In this document: one piece after another, positions 56,081 to 64,000 of the stretch | How the letters are laid out: each line of letters opens with the position of its first letter | Position numbering within the stretch: position 1 is the stretch's first letter | Origin: Methanobacteriota archaeon | GTDB lineage: Archaea; Thermoplasmatota; Poseidoniia; Poseidoniales; Thalassarchaeaceae | Direction of reading: 5' to 3' | Length of the DNA: 64,000 bases | Assembly: GCA_018654845.1 (NCBI GenBank) | Contig: JABIKU010000002.1 | Coordinates: 1 to 64,000 of the forward strand | Notes under the pieces: generated by a model | What the model was told of the DNA's origin: nothing | The model's database searches: none | What the model saw: only the letters and a program-made list of their open reading frames with translations | Position numbers and translations under genes: made by a program

Positions 56081-57682
56081 CTATTCTTTGGGCCCAATCA
56101 TTAATTCTGGTCTGACCCATTCTTCGAATTGTTGATCTGTTAACAATTTTAATTCGAGCGCGCTTTCTCTAAGCGTCAATCCTTTCGTGTGTGCATTTTT
56201 TGCTATTTTTGCAGCATTATCATAACCAATATGTGGATTTAATGCTGTTACTAACATCAAGGAATTTTCAAGATGAGACTTGATATTATCTTCATTGGCT
56301 TCTAGACCAATTACACATTTATCGGAAAAAGATCGACAAGAATCTGAAATTATTCGAACGCTATGAAGAAGATTATGGATCATCATTGGCTTGTAGACAT
56401 TGAGTTCAAAATTACCTTGGCTTCCACCGATTGAAATCGCAGTATTATTGCCCATAACTTGGCAACATACCATCGTCATCGCTTCAGCCTGGGTTGGGTT
56501 GACCTTGCCTGGCATGATACTAGATCCGGGTTCATTGGCCGGAAGTGCAAGTTCTCCAATACCGCATCGAGGACCTGATCCTAACCATCTGATATCATTG
56601 GCGATTTTCATTAGTGATGCAGCGAGTGTGTTAAGCGCTCCTGATGCAGCGACAATTGCATCATGTGCAGCCAATTGTGCAAATTTATTATCTGCGCTAA
56701 TGAATTGTAATCCGGTTTTTTCAGCTATTTTTTCTGCAACGTTTTCAGCAAAATCAGGATGTGTGTTCAGCCCTGTACCGACTGCCGTTCCACCTAGAGC
56801 AAGTTCCAGTAAATCGGTAAGTGCAGCATCTATTCGGCGAAGATCGGCATCAAGCATCGAGACATATCCGCCAAATTCTTGACCGAGTGTCAAAGGTACG
56901 GCATCCATCAAATGGGTTCTACCAATTTTCACGATGTTTTCGAATTCTTTGGCTTTATTTGCGAGTACAGTGCGTAAATGACGTACTGCTGGAATTAATC
57001 GATGATGGAATTCCTCGGCTGCAGCGATATGCATTGCAGTCGGGAATGTGTCATTACTGGATTGTGCCCGATTGACATGGTCGTTCGGGTGAACTGGAGT
57101 TTTGCTTCCAAGAACACCATTTGTCAACTCGATTGCACGGTTCGCAATAACTTCATTTGAATTCATGTTGGTTTGTGTTCCAGAACCAGTCTGCCAAATT
57201 CTGAGTGGAAAATGATCGTTGAGTGAACCTGAAATTACTTCATCACAAACAACTGTAATCAAAGAACCGACCTGTTCATTGAGTTGACCGAGTTCGACAT
57301 TGGTTTCGGCTGCTGCTTGTTTGAGAATACCAAAAGCGCGAATAATTGCATATGGCATTGTATCGGTTCCAATATCGAAGTTGATTAGTGAGCGGGCTGT
57401 TTGAGCGCCATAATATCGGTCTGCTTGAACTTCCACTTCCCCCATAGTATCTTTTTCAATACGAATTTGTCCACTATCTGCACGAGCTGAACGGCTCGCA
57501 AACTCCGGCTCGAGTCTTCTTGGTTGAGCATCTGCTACAAGCGAGGTTTCAATCATTTTCGAAATTGTAGCAGAGCGCCCTCCTGTGCGCCCTTTGCCAA
57601 CTCTTCTATCGAGTTTTTTTGCCAATTCTTCAGGTATACTGATGCTCATTATTCTGCGGTCGCCCGCTCGGTGCTTCACCAT
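56081..57682 (-). CDS. fumC: Class II fumarase with N-terminal ribbon-helix-helix (CopG/Arc-like) domain
   Basis: N-term [40 protein letters not shown]; then [25 protein letters not shown]...[19 protein letters not shown]...[21 protein letters not shown]. Confidence 0.95.
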   Translation of the reverse strand: MVKHRAGDRRIMSISIPEELAKKLDRRVGKGRTGGRSATISKMIETSLVADAQPRRLEPEFASRSARADSGQIRIEKDTMGEVEVQADRYYGAQTARSLINFDIGTDTMPYAIIRAFGILKQAAAETNVELGQLNEQVGSLITVVCDEVISGSLNDHFPLRIWQTGSGTQTNMNSNEVIANRAIELTNGVLGSKTPVHPNDHVNRAQSSNDTFPTAMHIAAAEEFHHRLIPAVRHLRTVLANKAKEFENIVKIGRTHLMDAVPLTLGQEFGGYVSMLDADLRRIDAALTDLLELALGGTAVGTGLNTHPDFAENVAEKIAEKTGLQFISADNKFAQLAAHDAIVAASGALNTLAASLMKIANDIRWLGSGPRCGIGELALPANEPGSSIMPGKVNPTQAEAMTMVCCQVMGNNTAISIGGSQGNFELNVYKPMMIHNLLHSVRIISDSCRSFSDKCVIGLEANEDNIKSHLENSLMLVTALNPHIGYDNAAKIAKNAHTKGLTLRESALELKLLTDQQFEEWVRPELMIGPKE

Positions 57683-57800
57683 ATTATTATCTGCGTTAAT
57701 TAATTATTAATAAACTTCACCTTTTGAAGAGTAGTAACACGTTCGCACAAATTAATAAAGTCATATTATAGGAAAATACCCGAGATAATATCAGATAAAT

Positions 57801-58289
57801 TCAATCACGATCAACGCGAATAATCATCTGTGGTTCAGCGGGTTTGTCGCGGAAATCAGTTTGGATATTTTCGATTGCTCGAACTATTTCCATTCCATTG
57901 GTAACTTCGCCAAATACCGCATGGTTTCCATTCAACCAAGGCGTCTCTATAGTAGTCAAGAAAAATTGTGAACCACCTGTATTTCTGCCTGCATTTGCCA
58001 TCGAGAATAGCCCTGGACGATCATGAGCCTTTGCGAGAGCTGATGGTTCGCATGGAATTTGCCAACCTGGCCCTCCTGTTCCAGCTGCGCGACTGTTTGG
58101 GTCCTTTGATTTTGGACAACCCCCTTGAATCATGAAGTCCTTGATAATCCGATGGAAATGGAGTCCGTTGTAGAATCCAGAGTCAACTAATTTAAGGAAA
58201 TTTGCAGTTGTGTCAGGGCAGTCGTCAGTGTAGAGTTTGATGTTAATGTCTCCAGCAGAGGTGTACATTGTTACGTTCGTCATGGGCAA
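57801..58289 (-). CDS. Cyclophilin-type peptidyl-prolyl cis-trans isomerase
   Basis: GDINIKLYTDDCPDTTANFLKLVDSGFYNGLHFHRIIKDFMIQGGCP...SMANAGRNTGGSQFFLTTIETPWLNGNHAVFGEVTNGMEIV. Confidence 0.97.
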   Translation of the reverse strand: MPMTNVTMYTSAGDINIKLYTDDCPDTTANFLKLVDSGFYNGLHFHRIIKDFMIQGGCPKSKDPNSRAAGTGGPGWQIPCEPSALAKAHDRPGLFSMANAGRNTGGSQFFLTTIETPWLNGNHAVFGEVTNGMEIVRAIENIQTDFRDKPAEPQMIIRVDRD

Positions 58290-58341
58290 TCCTGTAGTCG
58301 GTTATTCAAGAGGATAATGGTCTAGTGCCGTAACAACACTA

Positions 58342-59454
58342 ATGGGTTACAATCAGTTTGATAGTGTCATGAGTGAACTAAGTGGACATGATTGTCCTCG
58401 GTGTAATCTAGAATTATACATAGAAACCAGTGGGCTGGATGAAGGCGCTGATTTATTGATTTGTAAAGAGTGCTGGGGGGTGGCGGTCGTCGCTAAATCG
58501 ATGGAGTCAATCATTACAAATGGAAGAGAATTAGACGAAAAGAGTGCTGTCCCAGACACAAACAATATTGGATGCAATTGTCCGATTTGTTCAACTAAAA
58601 TGAAAGAAATTGAATTAGACGTGCCTGAAGAAATCAGAGATAAATTAAATTTAATTGACGTGTCTGAATCTAAAAAGGTCATAATTGACTCTTGTGAGAA
58701 TTGTCCTACCTTCTGGTTTGATGCTGGAGAATTAGATCTTCTAAATGGAATTCAACCTAAACTAAGGGGTGTGTTTTTTGAACCTGAATCGAATAGGCTA
58801 ATAGATGATAAAACACTAACTGAAGAGGATTTATACCGTAAAACAATGATTAGGAAAGGCGCGGGTTTTGGAGTATTAGTCTTCGCTGCTTTGATTGCAT
58901 CTCTGGGCGACCCGGTTTTGATATTCGCAGCAGGAATTTTAGGGATTGGAGGAATAATTGCTATGTTGTCTAGTGACCCTGAACAAACTCTGGCTAAAGG
59001 CACCTGCGATAAATGTTTGAAGGAAAATAAATCTCTAGCATGGAATTGCCAAAGAGGTGGGTGTTGGGCACATATTTGCACCGACTGTCAAACTGTGGAC
59101 GTTGATCCAGTGGAAGCCTATGCCAAAACTCTCGGAAAGGTTGCAGTTGGAGTAGTTATGGTAGGCATAGTAATCGCAGTCCTGCCAATGGGAGCTGGAT
59201 CATTACCTTCTGGAGCACCTTTTGGAGCAAGTGAAAAGGAGGGAGAAAGGCCCGATTGGTGGGATATGTTACTCTGTAGGGAATGTGTGGAAGTGGCCAA
59301 AGAAGAGGCCGCTAAGGAAGGAGATGAAATGAATCAACAAAATACGATTGAACCTATCTCGGATGGTTATTGCAATTACATAGATAGTCTAAATGGTAAA
59401 AAATGCAAAAGGCCAGATGTTAGAGACTCCGGTTATTGTTATGTCCATAAGTAA
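58342..59454 (+). CDS. Multi-zinc-ribbon membrane protein, unknown function
   Basis: CPRCNLELY..CKECW; CPICSTKM..CENCPTFWFDAGELDLL (zf-TFIIB-like); TM pair; CDKCLKE..CQRGGCWAHICTDC; C-term CNYIDSLNGKKCKRPDVRDSGYCYVHK. Confidence 0.75.
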   Translation: MGYNQFDSVMSELSGHDCPRCNLELYIETSGLDEGADLLICKECWGVAVVAKSMESIITNGRELDEKSAVPDTNNIGCNCPICSTKMKEIELDVPEEIRDKLNLIDVSESKKVIIDSCENCPTFWFDAGELDLLNGIQPKLRGVFFEPESNRLIDDKTLTEEDLYRKTMIRKGAGFGVLVFAALIASLGDPVLIFAAGILGIGGIIAMLSSDPEQTLAKGTCDKCLKENKSLAWNCQRGGCWAHICTDCQTVDVDPVEAYAKTLGKVAVGVVMVGIVIAVLPMGAGSLPSGAPFGASEKEGERPDWWDMLLCRECVEVAKEEAAKEGDEMNQQNTIEPISDGYCNYIDSLNGKKCKRPDVRDSGYCYVHK

Positions 59455-59473
59455 GGATAAGAATTACTGAAGA

Positions 59474-59875
59474 TTAGGCTACAGTTGACCCTGGCAAAAC
59501 ACCATTCGGTATTTCTAGAAGGTTGACAGAACCATCTGGATCTAGTGCGCCCAATATAAGAAATTGAGATTTAAATCCAGTCGGTAGTGTCTTCTCACCG
59601 AGATTTATCGCACCAACAACCATCCTACCAATCAATTGACTGCGTGGATAATTTGTAATTTGAGCAGAACTGGAAAGAGTTCCAACAACCGGTCCAAAAT
59701 CTACATGAATTTTGTAAGAAGGTTTGCGCATTTCTGGGAATTCTTCAACATCAATTACCTTTCCAGCACGCATGTCGAGCGCGAAATAATCTCCAATTCC
59801 AACATACTCTTTGCGTTCAAGTTTTTCGGGATGATACGGCTCAACCTCTGAGTCGATTACGTGCTGATCACCCAT
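59474..59875 (-). CDS. tRNA-binding (EMAPII/CsaA-like) domain protein
   Basis: FALDMRAGKVIDVEEFPEMRKPSYKIHVDFGPVVGTLSSSAQITNYPRSQLIGRMVVGAINLGEKTLPTGFKSQFLILGA. Confidence 0.9.
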   Translation of the reverse strand: MGDQHVIDSEVEPYHPEKLERKEYVGIGDYFALDMRAGKVIDVEEFPEMRKPSYKIHVDFGPVVGTLSSSAQITNYPRSQLIGRMVVGAINLGEKTLPTGFKSQFLILGALDPDGSVNLLEIPNGVLPGSTVA

Positions 59876-60460
59876 TCACTCACCAGTAATATCAGATCGG
59901 ACCAACAAAGGAACAAGATTTACTCCAGCCGATTCAAACGCTTCAGCTCCGCCTTCTTGACGATCGAGAATTGTGATGCAGGCTGCAACATCACAGCCCA
60001 TATCACTTAGGCGAATCGCTGCCTTCAAAGCAGACCCGCCCGTTGTCGTCACATCTTCTAGCAACACTACACGGTCTCCACTTTGAATGGTCGACCCCTC
60101 AATTCCTGGAGGATTTCCCGTTTTTCTCCCTCCGCGCCCCTTTGGTTCCTTGCGAACCATGAAGCCGCGAAGCGTACTGCCTTTGCCTGCCTTCGCGATT
60201 GCAATTCCAGTGAGGGGAACGGCGCCGAGCTCTAGTCCACCAACCGCATCGACCGCACCGAGATTTTCAATCTCAGAATGAATCAGAACACCGAGTAGAT
60301 GTGCGCATCCCGGATCCATCATCACCGGTTTCATATCGAAAAAATGTGGACTTTGACGGCCGCTTGCGAGTGTGAATAATTCGTTGGGAGAATAGAGATA
60401 TGCTAATTCCTTGACCCTCTCGATTAACTTCGATTTTGCTTCTCCAGCGCTCGTCGACAT
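59876..60460 (-). CDS. pyrE: Orotate phosphoribosyltransferase
   Basis: FTLASGRQSPHFFDMKPVMMDP, AVGGLELGAVPLTGIAIAK, DRVVLLEDVTTTGGSALKAAIRL (PRPP motif). Confidence 0.95.
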   Translation of the reverse strand: MSTSAGEAKSKLIERVKELAYLYSPNELFTLASGRQSPHFFDMKPVMMDPGCAHLLGVLIHSEIENLGAVDAVGGLELGAVPLTGIAIAKAGKGSTLRGFMVRKEPKGRGGRKTGNPPGIEGSTIQSGDRVVLLEDVTTTGGSALKAAIRLSDMGCDVAACITILDRQEGGAEAFESAGVNLVPLLVRSDITGE

Positions 60461-60598
60461 ACTTTCTCCCCACCCTGCGGTCACCTCGATTCGGATGAAT
60501 GTTCTCTATGCTAACTACCCGAAAAGACACCATTTGCCCTGAATGTTCTTGGACGGCCGGTGTTGGTTATGTGATGTTGTCGCGGAGCCTGTAGTCTG

Positions 60599-63500
60599 AT
60601 GTCGAATAATGGAGCTGATTTATTGGCCATCGATTCGGAACGGCTGAAGGCTGAATATGCAGCTTATGAGACATGGCTTGAGCGCCGAACTGAAGAGGTA
60701 TATCAGTTGGCTAGTGAGGCGAAATCTAAAGGATTAGATTTTGAAAATTTTGTTGAAATTCCACGTGCGTCCGACCTTGCGAGCCGGACGGAAAAATTGC
60801 TTGAAACATATCTTGATGGAATGAAAATTGAAGATGATTTGCGCGCTTTATTATTGACTACGGATCGTGAGAGTGCTTCGATTCAAATCGCCATCGATGT
60901 GTCGAAAAAAATGCATGAAGACACTGGTGATTTGCAAAAATCAATTGATTGTGGGCTGAGAGTTGGTTTGGCAGTATTGACAGAGGCGGTATTGGTTGCT
61001 CCACTCGACGGGATTGGTGATGTTCGAATTCTGAATAATGCCGATGGTTCAGAATTTTTATCTATTGATTTTTGTGGTCCGATTCGGGCTGCCGGTGGTA
61101 CGGCACAGGCGCTTGGGGTGTTGATTGGAGACAGTATTCGTAGAGAATTAGGAGTCTCGCGTTATATCCCAACAACTCCTGAAGTTGAGCGGGTCAAGGA
61201 AGAATTTGGATTGTACCGTTCTGGCTTGCAATACAAACCTCCTCCCGAGGAAATCGAAGTAATTGTTCGCGCTTGCCCAGTGATGGTCAACGGTGAAGAA
61301 ACCGAGCGCATAGAATGTTCAGGATACAAGGAAGTTCGTAATATCGAAAATTCGAATGGGACCCCCAGAACAAGAATTCGCGGTGGAGTTATGCTAGTTA
61401 TCGGCGAAGGACTTTGCCTGAAGGCGCCAAAAATTCAGAAACACACTGAACGGATGCAAATTCCGGGTTGGGAATTCATCGCTCAATTTGCAAAAAAAAG
61501 TAAGAGCGAAGAAATAACAATAGGTGCATTCAAACCTAGAAAAATTCCTACAATTTCTAGATTCATGGACGATATTATCGCTGGGAGGCCGGTCTTTGGA
61601 GAGCCAGGCCAGCCAGGTGGATTCAGGCTTCGATATGGTCGAAGCAGAGCAACTGGTTTAGCTGCAGCTGGAATTCATCCTACCACAATGGAGGCGATGG
61701 GTGGGTTCCTTTCTGTCGGAACCCAGATGAAAATTGAGCGGCCCGGAAAAGCCTGTGCTGTTACGCCTTGTACTGATCTAGAAGGTCCGACGGTTTTGTT
61801 GAATGATGGAACTTTTCGACGAATAGAATCAATAACAGATTGGCGAAAAAATAAACCCAATGTCCTGACTATTTGGGATTCTGGCGAAATATTAATTGGC
61901 TATGGAGAATTCCTTGAAAATAACAAAAATTTAGTTCCTTCACCCTACAATCGAGATTGGTGGTCTGTAGATTTAGCTGAGAGGCTTGACATGCCACAAA
62001 AAGTTGAGGACTTCGCTTCACTGCTAGACTTTGATCGCTCGGAATTACCTCTCGGTTTACCATTTAATGGAGCAATAAAGCGAAGCGGGGAAGACCCGGT
62101 TGAACGTGTTTGGCGAAAGCGAAACTGGTCACATTACCTTCGTGATTTAGAACTGAGTTGGGAACAAATCAAAGAGATTTCAATTACCCACGGGACTGCA
62201 ATTCCGCCGCCTTGGAATCTATGGTGGTCGGATTTGCCAATTTCTTTTTGTTCAAGTTTAATCGACAATATTTCTAAATCAATAATCGAAGAAAATTCTC
62301 TTCGATTTATCGGTGCTGCATCCGAATGGTCATCAGACCTTGACTTGGAAGATATCGGTTTACCGGATCCAACTACTAGCGAATGGCCGCTATGGACCCA
62401 AGTGAAAAATCATGGAATAGTAAAATCATCACTGATGACCCTTGGTATTTCTCATCATCACGATGGAGAAGATATAGTCATTGAATCCGGATGGGAGGGT
62501 CTGTTGGAAGGTTTTGGCTTCAACATCGTAAATGGTTCTGCAAGAGTTAGGGTTGAGGCCGCCCCACATATCGAATATCGATTACAACAAATCCGTGGTG
62601 CAACGAATATTATTGAACAAGAAGAACTTAGATTGAAGGAACTTGAATCTCGCCGCGATGTCGAACGGATTGCGGCTACTACTACCGCTCGACAGGTAGG
62701 GAAAAGCATTAGTGAAACTGAACAAATTGGTGATGCTGCTGCTGCAAAAATTACCGATGAAGGACCTGATGATGATGCAGCCCTCCTTCAATCAAGAAAA
62801 ATTCTTGACGACCACGAGGTCGATCGCTGCCTTTGGCTGGTCAGAAAATTATCCACATTACGTTGGGAAGATGCAGTTCCTGTTCGTATTGGAGCAAGGA
62901 TGGGGCGACCCGAAAAAGCTGCTCGTCGGGAAATGAAACCTCTAACTCACGCCCTTTATCCAATCGGTGAAAACGGCGGCCCACAAAGATTGATGGGGAA
63001 GGCTGCAGAAAAAGGTCGTATCAGAGTTGAGCTTTGTCGACGATATTGCTCAAAGTGCGGACAAGAATCGCCGAATCTCAATTGCCACCACAGACCTGAT
63101 CCGGAAATTCCGAAGGAATGTGGGGGCAAAACCGCCGAACGTGAGAGGAAGCCTGGGGCGATGATAAGAAGGCGAAGAGGTAGAAATTCGTGGGTTCATT
63201 TGGATCGTTTACTAGAGGTGAAGCGGCGCACCTTAGGACTCGATCGTTTGCCGCAAAAAATCAAATCTGTCAAAGTATTAACTTCTGAATCTCAAACACC
63301 AGAACCTATTGAAAAAGGCATACTGCGCGGCAAACATCAACTTTCAGTTTTCCGCGATGGCACTGCTAGATACGATATGATAGATGTTCCCGTCACTCAC
63401 TTTAGGCCAAGTGAAATTAGAACTTCGTGGCGCGAATTAAAAGACCTTGGATATACCACCGATGTCAAAGGAAATGAATTGATTTCTGATGAGCAAATTC

Positions 63501-64000
63501 TCGAATTGTTTCCTCAAGATATTATTCCTTCTCTCAATTCTAAAGACCACCTTCTTGCCACATGCGATTTCGTAGATGAATTACTGGTTCGATTCTATGG
63601 GATGGCTCCGTTTTACAAGGCCGGATCCTTAGCAGATTTAGTTGGACAATTAGCAATCGGCCTCGCACCTCACACCAGCGGAGGAGTTCTTTGCCGAATC
63701 ATTGGCTGGACCTCGTCCTCCGCAGGTTATGCTCACCCCCTCTTCCACGCCGCAAAGCGACGAAATTGTGATGGTGATGAAGATAGTATTCTGATGTTAC
63801 TCGATGGTTTGCTAAATTTTTCAAAACAAATTCTGCCATCAGGGCGCGGGGGCAGAATGGATGCGCCACTAGTTTTGACAACACGACTTAATCCAGCTGA
63901 AATTGATAAAGAAGCCTTGAATGTAGATTGTTCTTATGGCTATTCACGAGCCTTTTATGAAGCAACTTTGGCGCAACCACACCCAAATGAATTACTCAAA
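60599..64000 (+). CDS. polC: Archaeal DNA polymerase II large subunit (DP2), runs off right edge
   Basis: Translation from ATG 60599: MSNNGADLLAIDSERLKAEYAAYETWLERRTEEVY...GPIRAAGGTAQALGVLIGD...GEPGQPGGFRLRYGRSRATGLAAAGIHP...AHPLFHAAKRRNCDGDEDSILMLLDGLLNFSKQILPSGRGGRMDAPLVLTTRLNP. Missing from the ORF track, probably because there is no in-window stop. Confidence 0.96.
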   Translation, partial: MSNNGADLLAIDSERLKAEYAAYETWLERRTEEVYQLASEAKSKGLDFENFVEIPRASDLASRTEKLLETYLDGMKIEDDLRALLLTTDRESASIQIAIDVSKKMHEDTGDLQKSIDCGLRVGLAVLTEAVLVAPLDGIGDVRILNNADGSEFLSIDFCGPIRAAGGTAQALGVLIGDSIRRELGVSRYIPTTPEVERVKEEFGLYRSGLQYKPPPEEIEVIVRACPVMVNGEETERIECSGYKEVRNIENSNGTPRTRIRGGVMLVIGEGLCLKAPKIQKHTERMQIPGWEFIAQFAKKSKSEEITIGAFKPRKIPTISRFMDDIIAGRPVFGEPGQPGGFRLRYGRSRATGLAAAGIHPTTMEAMGGFLSVGTQMKIERPGKACAVTPCTDLEGPTVLLNDGTFRRIESITDWRKNKPNVLTIWDSGEILIGYGEFLENNKNLVPSPYNRDWWSVDLAERLDMPQKVEDFASLLDFDRSELPLGLPFNGAIKRSGEDPVERVWRKRNWSHYLRDLELSWEQIKEISITHGTAIPPPWNLWWSDLPISFCSSLIDNISKSIIEENSLRFIGAASEWSSDLDLEDIGLPDPTTSEWPLWTQVKNHGIVKSSLMTLGISHHHDGEDIVIESGWEGLLEGFGFNIVNGSARVRVEAAPHIEYRLQQIRGATNIIEQEELRLKELESRRDVERIAATTTARQVGKSISETEQIGDAAAAKITDEGPDDDAALLQSRKILDDHEVDRCLWLVRKLSTLRWEDAVPVRIGARMGRPEKAARREMKPLTHALYPIGENGGPQRLMGKAAEKGRIRVELCRRYCSKCGQESPNLNCHHRPDPEIPKECGGKTAERERKPGAMIRRRRGRNSWVHLDRLLEVKRRTLGLDRLPQKIKSVKVLTSESQTPEPIEKGILRGKHQLSVFRDGTARYDMIDVPVTHFRPSEIRTSWRELKDLGYTTDVKGNELISDEQILELFPQDIIPSLNSKDHLLATCDFVDELLVRFYGMAPFYKAGSLADLVGQLAIGLAPHTSGGVLCRIIGWTSSSAGYAHPLFHAAKRRNCDGDEDSILMLLDGLLNFSKQILPSGRGGRMDAPLVLTTRLNPAEIDKEALNVDCSYGYSRAFYEATLAQPHPNELLK

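Noticed and set aside
63690-63800. Intein in polC at the conserved AKRRNCDGDED site
   Set aside because: The extein motif reads straight through (HPLFHAAKRRNCDGDEDSILMLLDG), so no insertion here; downstream parts lie outside the window.

Overview
The window looks like ordinary gene-dense chromosome from an uncultured AT-rich euryarchaeon. The lineage is probably Marine Group II/III-like (Poseidoniia); this is inferred from the gene mix (archaeal S13-S4-S11-RpoD operon, DP2 PolC, MAP type II, pantoate kinase, plus many bacterial-type metabolic genes) and no tree was run. I recognise about 40 protein-coding genes. They include partial pabB and pabC, a 2871-aa surface propeller/FN3-like protein, MaeB, PckA, the rps13-rps4-rps11-rpoD operon, pantoate kinase, a CDIN1/TPD-domain nuclease-like protein, a bacterial-type LeuRS, a two-gene pyruvate:ferredoxin oxidoreductase, an SF1 helicase, Sua5, MAP2, BolA-Grx, Rpe, Trx, a STAND ATPase, a rubrerythrin-VIT1 fusion, carboxypeptidase M32, an RHH-fumarase fusion, cyclophilin, PyrE and partial polC. 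I found no CRISPR array, IS element, rRNA or convincing tRNA. Items most worth a second look: (1) a ~650-nt U-depleted, purine-rich intergenic segment (~55.38-56.02 kb) that looks like an undescribed long structured ncRNA and ends in nested, mutually exclusive hairpins; (2) an N-terminal ribbon-helix-helix domain fused to class II fumarase; (3) a perfect hairpin that sequesters the Shine-Dalgarno of the PFOR operon; (4) a secreted acidic-repeat protein next to a c-heme plus bis-histidine (2x H-x13-H) membrane protein and a ferritin-like/VIT1 transporter; (5) several perfect short inverted repeats embedded in coding sequence, including a 12-bp stem with a 3-nt loop; (6) structured leaders upstream of rps13 and leuS.
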